Under the pieces are notes generated by a model. The model searched no databases. It worked only from the letters and a program-made list of their open reading frames with translations, and was not told where the DNA came from. Below, piece by piece: positions 1-5,339 of a stretch of 7,099 bases of DNA (within the stretch, counting starts at the first letter, position 1; every line of letters starts with the position of its first letter). The translations under genes and the position numbers were made by a program. This DNA comes from Gammaproteobacteria bacterium (GTDB taxonomy: Bacteria; Bacillota_I; Bacilli_A; Izemoplasmatales; UBA1188): positions 1-7,099 of the forward strand of contig JAILNJ010000161.1 of NCBI GenBank assembly GCA_024691665.1. Reading direction: 5' to 3'.

Positions 1-341
1 AAGTAATGACTGGAAAGAATACATTTGATTCATTCACATCGCCTTATGTAATATTCCCAACAGTACTTGAACTTTTAGGTTATGATTATGATGAACAGCT
101 AGCTTATTCACCTTCAATATTCAACTTTGAAAGTGAATATGATGGAATATTCTATTCGAGTGAACTAAACGCATTTTTCACTGATAAGACTTATTCTTCT
201 GATTCGTTCTCGTTTGATTATAAACTCGATATTCTTACTGAAGAAGAATTAAAGTTTATCGCAAAACTACAAAACAACAAATTACAAAGACTAGTCTACA
301 TAAATGAATATTATAAAAATCATATGGAATATGTAGAATAA
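1..341 (+). CDS. C-terminal fragment of a probable alkaline-phosphatase/sulfatase-superfamily protein (5' end outside window)
   Basis: The frame is already open at the left edge (a valine codon precedes the first ATG at 6), so this is the tail of a longer gene and the ATG at 6 is probably not its start. About 112 residues are visible, ending in TAA at 339-341. The segment FPTVLELLGYDYDE, followed about 10 residues later by a short SIFNF stretch, resembles the C-terminal part of sulfatase or LTA-synthase-like phosphoglycerol transferases, where a 'PT-hydrophobic-LLG' motif precedes the end of the catalytic domain. Next comes a tyrosine- and serine-rich strand region (IFYSSELNAFFTDK) and a charged helical tail. 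No catalytic residue is in view, since the metal ligands would lie upstream. If the assignment holds, the protein would act at the outer membrane face on polyglycerol-phosphate or a similar envelope polymer. The family call is a resemblance only. A terminator starts 18 bases after the stop. Confidence 0.45.
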   Translation, partial: VMTGKNTFDSFTSPYVIFPTVLELLGYDYDEQLAYSPSIFNFESEYDGIFYSSELNAFFTDKTYSSDSFSFDYKLDILTEEELKFIAKLQNNKLQRLVYINEYYKNHMEYVE

Positions 342-343
342 TC

Positions 344-373
344 TTGAAATATCTAAAGAAAAGGAACTATAAT
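344..373 (+). promoter_or_regulatory. Sigma-A-type promoter of the DUF2804 gene
   Basis: A TTGAAA -35 box (344-349) and a perfect TATAAT -10 box (368-373) are separated by 18 bases. Transcription would start near 380, giving a leader of about 36 bases before the ATG at 416. The -10 box sits inside the left arm of the upstream gene's terminator, and the transcript would begin at about the terminator's right arm. Confidence 0.6.
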
Positions 374-397
374 TTTAATATATAGTTTCTTTTTATT
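359..397 (+). terminator. Rho-independent terminator of the upstream fragment gene
   Basis: Arms 359-371 and 381-393 pair over 13 bp, including one G-U wobble, around a 9-base loop (372-380). The right arm runs straight into a T-rich tract (TTTCTTTTTATTTTA). It lies 18 bases after the stop at 341. The left arm contains the -10 box of the next gene's promoter, so terminator and promoter share DNA. Confidence 0.75.
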
Positions 398-415
398 TTA
401 TATTTTGGAGGATAC

Positions 416-1495
416 ATGGATTATTCTAAATTTATTTCAGCAATTAGACGTAGCGTTGAAACACCTAAAGATTTAATTAAAGATGGTAAAGCAGTCTTTG
501 GCACATTCGACAAAGAGTTTGAAACTATGGATTTAGTTTCTACTATTAAACCAACTGCGCTTCCTTCATCTTTTAATAAATCTAGATTAACCTTATGGGA
601 AGCTTGTGAGATACATTTAAAAGAAGGCCTTCTTCTTGTGGCCTTATCTGATATGGCTATATTTGGAATTACAAAAATGATATTCTTTGATTATAGAACT
701 CGTAAAGTGTATTCAATTGATAATACACTTAAATCAAAGGATACAATCATTGCGCCAAACTTAATTAATGGTTCACGTGCTTTCGCAGAAACTAAAAACT
801 CTAGAATTGAGTTCATTAACAACTTTGATAAAGGTGAGGCTAAAGTATCTGGTTCACATTTAAAAGACGATGATTACTTTGAATATTCATTTGAGCTTAA
901 GAAATTATCTAATCCATCAGTAGTGTCAATTCCTTTTGGAGAGAATAGACCTTTATATACTGAGAAGATGTTCTTTAAGGCAAAAGGATATTTAAGATTT
1001 AATGATGAATTAATTGAAACTGATAGTGAATCATGTGCAATCATTGATGACCATAGAGGATTCTATCCAAGAAAAGCTCACTATGATTGGCTTACTACTA
1101 TGGGTAAGATTAAAGTAAATGGTAAGGATGAATGGATTGCGTTTAACCTAACAAGGAACCAATCAATTGATCAAGAAAAGTATAATGAAAACCTAATCTG
1201 GAAAGAAGGCAGATCGTCTCTTCTTCCACCTGTCACATTCACCAAAGATAAAGACGTTAAAGAATTACTTAAAGGCGAAAGACAGACAGTTCATGTTAAA
1301 GATGAACATGGAATGGTTGATTTAGTTTATGAAATAGAAGCATGTTCTCCTATGATTACTCATGCCTTAATTGTTAAGATTGACTACTATGTAACTTTCG
1401 GAAGAATTAGCGGTTTCTTAATTGATGAAGATGGCACAAAGTACGAATTTGATAAGGCTGAAGCTATAGGCGAAGATAAGACATTATTGTTATAG
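416..1495 (+). CDS. DUF2804 family protein
   Basis: This 359-residue protein starts at the ATG at 416, with a strong GGAGG site at 407-411 four bases upstream. It matches the DUF2804 family as I know it: a central DDHRGFYPRKAHYDW block (residues 211-225), then NLTRNQS (244-250), N-L-I-W (259-262) and LPPVTF (270-275), the usual signature order. There is no signal peptide and no clear membrane helix, so it is probably cytoplasmic. The many alternating beta-strand segments agree with the lipocalin-like, CrtC/AttH-related fold suggested for this family. No biochemical function is established to my knowledge; the conserved H213 and the DD pair at 211-212 are the residues most likely to matter. 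It is monocistronic, between its own promoter and a terminator at 1502-1530, and converges on the ZIP-HMA operon. The length is normal and there is no sign of damage. Confidence 0.85.
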   Translation: MDYSKFISAIRRSVETPKDLIKDGKAVFGTFDKEFETMDLVSTIKPTALPSSFNKSRLTLWEACEIHLKEGLLLVALSDMAIFGITKMIFFDYRTRKVYSIDNTLKSKDTIIAPNLINGSRAFAETKNSRIEFINNFDKGEAKVSGSHLKDDDYFEYSFELKKLSNPSVVSIPFGENRPLYTEKMFFKAKGYLRFNDELIETDSESCAIIDDHRGFYPRKAHYDWLTTMGKIKVNGKDEWIAFNLTRNQSIDQEKYNENLIWKEGRSSLLPPVTFTKDKDVKELLKGERQTVHVKDEHGMVDLVYEIEACSPMITHALIVKIDYYVTFGRISGFLIDEDGTKYEFDKAEAIGEDKTLLL

Positions 1496-1501
1496 AAAGA
1501 A

Positions 1502-1530
1502 AAAAGGCTCCTTGTATCGAGAGGAGCCTT
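1502..1530. terminator. Terminator between convergent genes, stronger for the minus strand
   Basis: Perfect 10-bp arms (AAAGGCTCCT at 1502-1511, AGGAGCCTTT at 1521-1530) flank a 9-base loop. On the minus strand the stem is followed by a long T-run (CCTTTTTTCTTTC), a textbook tail for the HMA gene ending at 1551. On the plus strand only TTT follows before AAAC, so termination of the DUF2804 transcript is probably weaker. Confidence 0.85.
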
Positions 1531-1550
1531 TAAACTAAATATATGGAGAC

Positions 1551-1805
1551 TTATATTTCTTTATAGAAGAGTCCTTTTTTGACTACTTCTATTTTCTTAA
1601 CGTCTTCAACCCTATAGCCAGTAGGGTCAAAAACATTATGGAAATCTGATTCAGTTATATCATCTTTACTAATGAAAGATGATTCGTTTTTTGTATGAGA
1701 TGATTTAACTTTTTTAGAATCAAAATTCTTTCTAATAAGATTATCAACGTGACACTCACACATGCCACACATCATCCCATCAATTTTAAGAATATACTTA
1801 TACAT
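1551..1805 (-). CDS. Small HMA-type heavy-metal-binding protein
   Basis: This 84-residue protein reads MYKYILKIDGMMCGMC at its N-terminus. It has the first beta strand of a heavy-metal-associated domain followed by the GMxCxxC metal loop (G10, M11, C13, C16), then a helix (VDNLIRKNF). Families with this opening are small soluble metal chaperones or sensors binding Cu(I), Zn(II) or similar ions through the cysteine pair. An extra cysteine and histidine follow at C18 and H19, so the loop is CxxCxCH. An upstream in-frame GTG at 1811 is possible, but the ATG at 1805 is preferred: the AGAGG site overlapping the upstream stop codon is then 6 bases away, and the protein starts as its relatives do. 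It lies 8 bases after the ZIP transporter stop, in the same operon, which points to a role in handling the metal that transporter moves. The ion cannot be told from sequence. Confidence 0.75.
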   Translation of the reverse strand: MYKYILKIDGMMCGMCECHVDNLIRKNFDSKKVKSSHTKNESSFISKDDITESDFHNVFDPTGYRVEDVKKIEVVKKGLFYKEI

Positions 1806-1813
1806 ATACACCT

Positions 1814-2590
1814 CTATCCTAAGGCTACATCAAGAACCATCATGATTACAAATCCAATCATAGCTCCAATAGTCGCAAGGTTTGAATGCGCGCCTTCGTT
1901 TGCTTCAGGAATTAATTCTTCAAATACTACATAAACCATTGCCCCAGCTGCAAAAGCTAAAGTGAATGGCAGAATAGTTGAAACAATTGAAGTTAGAAGT
2001 ATTGCGATTAAAGCCGCAACTGGTTCTACAACTCCAGATATAAAACCAAATAGGAAAGCTTTCGCCTTGGTTTTACCTTCTTCTTTTAAAGGCATTGATA
2101 TGATTGCGCCTTCAGGGAAGTTTTGAATCGCAATACCAATTGATAGAACTAACATTGCGTGTTCATTTAAGTTACCATTTATAGCACCAGCAATAACTAC
2201 ACCAACCGCTAATCCTTCTGGGATATTGTGTAAAGTTACCGCAAGCATCATCTTAAATAAACGACTTAGTTTATTCTTCTTAATACCTTCTTCTTGTTTA
2301 TCAATATGAATGTGTGGAACTATAAAGTCTAAGAGTAGTAAGAATAGAACACCTACTAAGAATCCTGCGGCTGGGATAAGCCACATTTTATAATTGCCTT
2401 TTTCATATGAAGAGATTGCAGGCTCAAGAAGGCTAAAGAATGAAGCCGCAACCATTACTCCTGATGCGAAACCTAATAATAGCTTTTGAACTTTTGGATT
2501 GATTTCCTTTTTTAAAAAGAAAACCATCGCACTACCTAAGGTAGTACCAATTAAGGGTATAAATAAGCTTAATACTACAATGCCGTTCAT
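1814..2590 (-). CDS. ZIP family metal transporter (GufA-like)
   Basis: This 258-residue integral membrane protein has about eight hydrophobic segments, the ZIP layout. Metal-pathway motifs are visible: HNIPEG (121-126) in TM4, QNFPEG (156-161) in TM5, and a further acidic motif EELIPEA (224-230). The loop between TM3 and TM4 carries a short His-rich stretch (PHIHID, 92-97). ZIP proteins move Zn2+, Fe2+, Mn2+ or related ions into the cytoplasm; the QNFPEG form of TM5 is typical of the GufA subfamily. The start is the ATG at 2590, with a perfect AGGAGG (2597-2602) six bases upstream. It is the first gene of an operon with the HMA protein. A promoter and palindromic operator lie just upstream, so repression by a metal-sensing regulator is likely. 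The length is normal and the gene appears intact. Substrate is unassigned. Confidence 0.9.
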   Translation of the reverse strand: MNGIVVLSLFIPLIGTTLGSAMVFFLKKEINPKVQKLLLGFASGVMVAASFFSLLEPAISSYEKGNYKMWLIPAAGFLVGVLFLLLLDFIVPHIHIDKQEEGIKKNKLSRLFKMMLAVTLHNIPEGLAVGVVIAGAINGNLNEHAMLVLSIGIAIQNFPEGAIISMPLKEEGKTKAKAFLFGFISGVVEPVAALIAILLTSIVSTILPFTLAFAAGAMVYVVFEELIPEANEGAHSNLATIGAMIGFVIMMVLDVALG

Positions 2591-2606
2591 AATATACCTC
2601 CTAATA

Positions 2607-2622
2607 GTTAGTCATAACTAAC
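2607..2622 (-). promoter_or_regulatory. Palindromic operator candidate of the ZIP-HMA operon
   Basis: A perfect inverted repeat, GTTAGT-CATA-ACTAAC, begins 7 bases after the -10 box and ends 4 bases before the AGGAGG site. It therefore covers the first ~16 transcribed bases, the usual place for a repressor. On the minus strand it reads AGGTTAGTTATGACTAACT, which resembles the TTAGGTTA-type half-sites of DtxR/MntR family metalloregulators. The palindrome is observed; the regulator is inferred. As RNA it could also form a 6-bp hairpin next to the ribosome binding site. Confidence 0.5.
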
Positions 2623-2629
2623 CTATACT

Positions 2630-2658
2630 ATTATATATTGAAGAATTGTATAAAGCAA
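2630..2658 (-). promoter_or_regulatory. Promoter of the ZIP-HMA operon
   Basis: On the minus strand, TTGCTT (2658-2653) and a perfect TATAAT (2635-2630) are separated by 17 bases. Transcription would start near 2623, giving a leader of about 33 bases. The -35 box matches consensus only in its TTG half, consistent with a regulated promoter. Confidence 0.55.
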
Positions 2659-2671
2659 ACAATATGATTAT

Positions 2672-2706
2672 GAAAAAAGAATCTACTTAAATTGTAGCAG
2701 ATTCTT
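2672..2706 (-). terminator. Terminator overlapping the 3' end of the GtrA gene
   Basis: On the minus strand, AAGAATCT (2706-2699) pairs with AGATTCTT (2684-2677) over 8 bp, with two more possible AC/GT pairs inside, and a T-run follows (TTCTTTTTTCAT). The stop codon (2687-2689) lies in the loop and the last codons form the left arm, so coding sequence and terminator share DNA. Confidence 0.6.
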
Positions 2707-3166
2707 CTTTTAATTCACTATTCTTTATTTCTTCTTTTTCTTTTTGTTCTACTGCTTTCTTATTAGTATCAATCGTTTTACCAAAAACAAAGAATCTTTG
2801 ATATAAGAATTCAGTTACACCATTAATTAACATATTAATAGCTTCAACTAAATATTCATTCCAACCTAATGTTTCTACAAGATAATGACCAAGTAATGTA
2901 GAAAGCGGAGTAAATACTGCATAGTATGCAAGTACCTTAAGCATTGCGATTGGTACATTGTTTGCAGACTTAAATGTATATTTTCTATTAAATGTGAAAT
3001 TCCAGATAACTGATAAAGCTAAAGAGATTAAATATGATGGCCAATAAGGAAAATGAGTTAATTCATTTAATAATGTAAATGATAAGAACTGAATTAATCC
3101 TGCGGAGGCGGCTATTAAAAAATATTTAATTACTCTAAACACTTCTTTTCTTTTTTCTTTGCTCAT
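2687..3166 (-). CDS. GtrA family membrane protein
   Basis: A 159-residue protein starting MSKEKRKEVFRVIKYF with four predicted membrane helices (about 12-33, 43-59, 72-96 and 103-122). The loop after TM2 carries NFTFNRKYTF (56-65), the GtrA hallmark, and a matching QRFFVFGK follows TM4, reflecting the family's internal duplication. GtrA proteins are thought to flip or help transfer polyprenyl-phosphate-linked sugars for wall polysaccharide or lipid glycosylation. The C-terminal ~30 residues are a lysine- and glutamate-rich cytoplasmic tail outside the usual domain. The frame extends upstream to a GTG at 3202, but that part lies inside the hydrogenase terminator hairpin, so the ATG at 3166 is chosen. 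No good ribosome binding site precedes it (only AAGAG two bases away), and a TATAAT sits just upstream, so a leaderless transcript is possible. No sugar transferase is adjacent in the same unit, so the partner is unknown. Confidence 0.85.
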   Translation of the reverse strand: MSKEKRKEVFRVIKYFLIAASAGLIQFLSFTLLNELTHFPYWPSYLISLALSVIWNFTFNRKYTFKSANNVPIAMLKVLAYYAVFTPLSTLLGHYLVETLGWNEYLVEAINMLINGVTEFLYQRFFVFGKTIDTNKKAVEQKEKEEIKNSELKEESATI

Positions 3167-3186
3167 GACTCTTATTATATGCCTAT

Positions 3187-3226
3187 ATAAAATAAACATC
3201 ACTCTAATGATGTGAGAGTGATGTTT
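3187..3226 (-). terminator. Terminator of the [FeFe] hydrogenase gene
   Basis: Perfect 12-bp arms (AAACATCACTCT at 3194-3205, AGAGTGATGTTT at 3215-3226) with a 9-base loop begin 28 bases after the hydrogenase stop. On the minus strand the stem is followed by ATTTTATATA. The plus-strand side is also T-rich (GTGTTTTT), so it could work in both directions. Its presence rules out the upstream starts of the GtrA gene. Confidence 0.85.
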
Positions 3227-3253
3227 GTGTTTTTACTCTATTAAAATGAGATA

Positions 3254-4669
3254 TTATTTTACTTCTACTATTGCTTCTTTAATAGTAGTCTTTTCTGCTT
3301 CTTTACCGTATTTATCCATTTCTACTTTATCTCTAATCTCATGAGTTAAGCAGCATGGACCACCAATACAACCACCAGAACAAGCCATACCTTCAAGGAA
3401 GTTGAAGTCATTTACTCCAACTCTAAGCTTAGTTAAAGCTGTGTTACAGTTATCTATACCATCAACTGAAAGAGGTTTAAATTCAAATGTTGAACCTTGT
3501 TCTTTAAGGGCTTGGGTTACAGCATCTTTAAGTCCACCAGATCTACCAAAGATTCTTCCAAAGTATGATGCATCAGTTAAATTAGTTTCTTTAAGCGTAG
3601 TTGCATCTATTCCTCTAGCATCAATTAAGGCATTTAATTCTTCAAATGTTAAGACATAATCAACTATGCCTTTATATTCATCTCTCTTGATTTCTGATTT
3701 CTTAGCTACGCAAGGACCAATAAATACTACTTTTGCGTTTGGTTCTTTTTCTTTTAAACATTGAGCGATAGTAGCCATAGGTGAAAGATTAGTAGAAATC
3801 TTATCTTTAAGTGCTGGATACTTCTTTTCAATTAAAGTTACAAATGTAGGGCAGCAAGATGAAGTAAGAACTCCTTTTTCTTCTAATTCTTTAGCTTCTT
3901 TATAAGCTACCATATCTGCGCCAAGAGCAGCTTCATATACTCTATCAAAACCAACACGTTTAATTGCGGTAATGATTTGGCCTACTGTGCCATTCTTAAA
4001 TTGAACTTTAATAGATGGAGCAACAATAGCATATAGCTTATCTTTTTTATTCTTAATTTCATTGATTACATCAACGATTTGTGATTTATCCATGATAGCG
4101 CCAAATGGGCATTGATATACACAAGCACCACAATGAATGCATTTATTATCATCAATTTCTGCGGCGTTATCTTCTCCTTTTGAAATAGCTTTAACCTTAC
4201 AAGCCATTTCACAAGGTCTTTGATAGTTTTGAATTGCGAAGTATGGACATGCCTTAGCGCATAGTCCACAGTTTATACATTTATCTTTATCAATAATAGC
4301 GGCCCTAGTTTGAGCATCAAATCTAATAGCATCCTTTGGACATGCTTTTTGGCATCTATGAGCAATACAACCTCTACAACGTGTTGTAACTTCAAAACCA
4401 CCTAGTGGACATTCATCACAAGCTTGTTTAATTACTTCTACTACATTATCAATATTCTTATTGCCACCAAGAGCAATTTTAATTCTACTTAAGACTATCA
4501 TTCTTTCTTTATCAATTGAGTCACGGAATGTAGGAACATTACCTGTGACAATTTTATAAGGTATTTCACTATAGTCTTCAAGAAGTGAATCATTAAAAGC
4601 AGAAATCGCAACTTCTTTAAGCACTTTATATTTTAATTCTTGGACGGCAGTATCAAATTTCTCGTTCAT
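3254..4669 (-). CDS. Monomeric [FeFe] hydrogenase, group-B-like
   Basis: This 471-residue iron-sulfur enzyme should interconvert protons plus electrons and H2. An N-terminal helical region (1-80) is followed by a ferredoxin-like region with three CP-type motifs: C98/C101/C106/C110, C131/C134/C137/C141 and C177/C180/C183/C187, plus extra cysteine pairs C84/C87 and C153/C157. The H-cluster domain shows TSSCCP (C272, C273), IGPCVAKK (C320) and EGMACSGGC (C430, C434), giving the four expected cluster ligands C273, C320, C430 and C434 and the proton-relay cysteine C272. L2 reads GPC where group A enzymes have MPC, as in group B enzymes. There is no twin-arginine signal, so it is cytoplasmic; ferredoxin is the likely electron partner. 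An alternative GTG at 4675 exists, but the ATG at 4669 has an AGG site five bases upstream. Maturases HydE, HydF and HydG are not in the window. It is flanked by terminators and thus probably monocistronic. Confidence 0.9.
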   Translation of the reverse strand: MNEKFDTAVQELKYKVLKEVAISAFNDSLLEDYSEIPYKIVTGNVPTFRDSIDKERMIVLSRIKIALGGNKNIDNVVEVIKQACDECPLGGFEVTTRCRGCIAHRCQKACPKDAIRFDAQTRAAIIDKDKCINCGLCAKACPYFAIQNYQRPCEMACKVKAISKGEDNAAEIDDNKCIHCGACVYQCPFGAIMDKSQIVDVINEIKNKKDKLYAIVAPSIKVQFKNGTVGQIITAIKRVGFDRVYEAALGADMVAYKEAKELEEKGVLTSSCCPTFVTLIEKKYPALKDKISTNLSPMATIAQCLKEKEPNAKVVFIGPCVAKKSEIKRDEYKGIVDYVLTFEELNALIDARGIDATTLKETNLTDASYFGRIFGRSGGLKDAVTQALKEQGSTFEFKPLSVDGIDNCNTALTKLRVGVNDFNFLEGMACSGGCIGGPCCLTHEIRDKVEMDKYGKEAEKTTIKEAIVEVK

Positions 4670-4716
4670 AGGCACCTACTATTTATATATTATTTATATG
4701 TATTATTTCTAATTTA

Positions 4717-4745
4717 ATAATACAGTAATAAATATTATACAGCAA
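4717..4745 (-). promoter_or_regulatory. Possible promoter of the hydrogenase gene
   Basis: On the minus strand, TTGCTG (4745-4740) and TATTAT (4722-4717) are spaced by 17 bases, between the upstream terminator and the hydrogenase start; transcription would start near 4710, giving a leader of about 41 bases. The region is nearly all A and T and holds other TATAAT-like strings (one inside the spacer), so the choice is uncertain. Confidence 0.35.
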
Positions 4746-4749
4746 GAAG

Positions 4750-4782
4750 TTAAAAAGAAAACACTACATAGTAGCGTTTCTT
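4750..4782 (-). terminator. Terminator overlapping the 3' end of the CrtO-like gene
   Basis: On the minus strand, AAGAAACGCTAC (4782-4771) pairs with GTAGTGTTTTCTT (4767-4755) with one bulged base and one G-U pair, around a 3-base loop; TTTTT follows. The stop codon TAG (4766-4764) lies in the right arm, so the last codons form the stem. Confidence 0.65.
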
Positions 4783-5339
4783 CTTTCATTTCTTTCATAT
4801 AAAATTCTTAACTTAGCTAAATTGTATTTTAAAGTGAAAGCTGGAAGTAGGATTAATATTGCATTAATTATCGCAACAGGTAATCCTATAGTTAACCAAA
4901 TTGATGTTCCTCCTAGCGGAATCATAAGGAGAAATCCTAGTGGAACTGAGAAGTAATGTATCGCAATTCCATATGCCCCTTCAAGGAGATATCTTGTGAG
5001 ATATTCGTTGGATCTTGGCTGTTCTATCTTTCCTTTTTGGAAATTTGTGAACTGTCCAAGATCTGGAACTAAGTGTTTCCATTTTCTGATTCCTATGAAC
5101 TCATAGAACTTCTTTTCTCTTTTAGTTAAGACAAAAAGTTTCTTGTTATGATCAAACCATTTCTCAGGCATTTTTCTTATAATTGCGGCAAGCGCTCCAT
5201 CTAGGAGAATGTTCAAAATAACGTACGCGATTGTCGCAATAATATACCAGTAAAATACAATATTACTTGGATTAAAGATAATATTAATGCCTGCGATAAG
5301 GGCTGATGATATACCTATAATAATTAAATATGTGATCAT
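4764..5339 (-). CDS. CrtO-like membrane acyltransferase (glycosyl-4,4'-diaponeurosporenoate acyltransferase family)
   Basis: This 191-residue membrane protein has hydrophobic helices at about 3-21, 27-53, 122-140 and 146-168. The loop between helices carries IRKMPEKWFD (54-63) and IRKWKHLVPD (84-93), and the end carries LLPAFTLKYNLAKLRIL (164-180). These match, in order, blocks I recall from staphylococcal CrtO, which adds a fatty acyl chain to the sugar of a glycosylated C30 carotenoid. No carotenoid gene is visible here, so the acceptor is more likely another glycolipid. Its ATG overlaps the stop of the upstream GT8-PlsC gene (ATGA, 5336-5339) and no ribosome binding site is present, so it is translationally coupled to that gene. 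It therefore probably acts in the same pathway, in the cytoplasmic membrane. Assignment rests on remembered motif resemblance; 'membrane protein of the CrtO superfamily' is the safe reading. Confidence 0.65.
   Translation of the reverse strand: MITYLIIIGISSALIAGINIIFNPSNIVFYWYIIATIAYVILNILLDGALAAIIRKMPEKWFDHNKKLFVLTKREKKFYEFIGIRKWKHLVPDLGQFTNFQKGKIEQPRSNEYLTRYLLEGAYGIAIHYFSVPLGFLLMIPLGGTSIWLTIGLPVAIINAILILLPAFTLKYNLAKLRILYERNERRNATM

Noticed and set aside
1749..1934. Open frame of about 60 codons on the plus strand
   Set aside because: It lies opposite the HMA and ZIP genes, resembles no family, and has no ribosome binding site; it is a shadow of the minus-strand genes.
3164..3202. Longer GtrA starts at GTG 3202 or ATG 3199
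   Set aside because: These codons lie in the 12-bp stem of the hydrogenase terminator, and the added residues are outside the usual family N-terminus.
3194..3226. Inverted repeat considered as an insertion or attachment site
   Set aside because: It is a 12-bp hairpin with a T-rich tail 28 bases after a stop codon, and no transposase or integrase is nearby; a terminator explains it fully.
3402..3659. Open frame of about 85 codons on the plus strand
   Set aside because: It is fully opposite the H-cluster domain of the hydrogenase and has no recognisable motif.
4066..4269. Second minus-strand frame of 67 codons
   Set aside because: It overlaps the ferredoxin region of the hydrogenase in another frame, where the real frame shows clear cysteine motifs.
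4676..4763. Very AT-rich gap considered as a replication origin or small RNA
   Set aside because: It is under 100 bases, without repeated boxes or a stable structure beyond the upstream terminator; a promoter and leader explain it.
4764..5339. A carotenoid (staphyloxanthin-like) pathway
   Set aside because: Only the CrtO-like gene points that way; no desaturase, synthase or oxidase gene is in the window.
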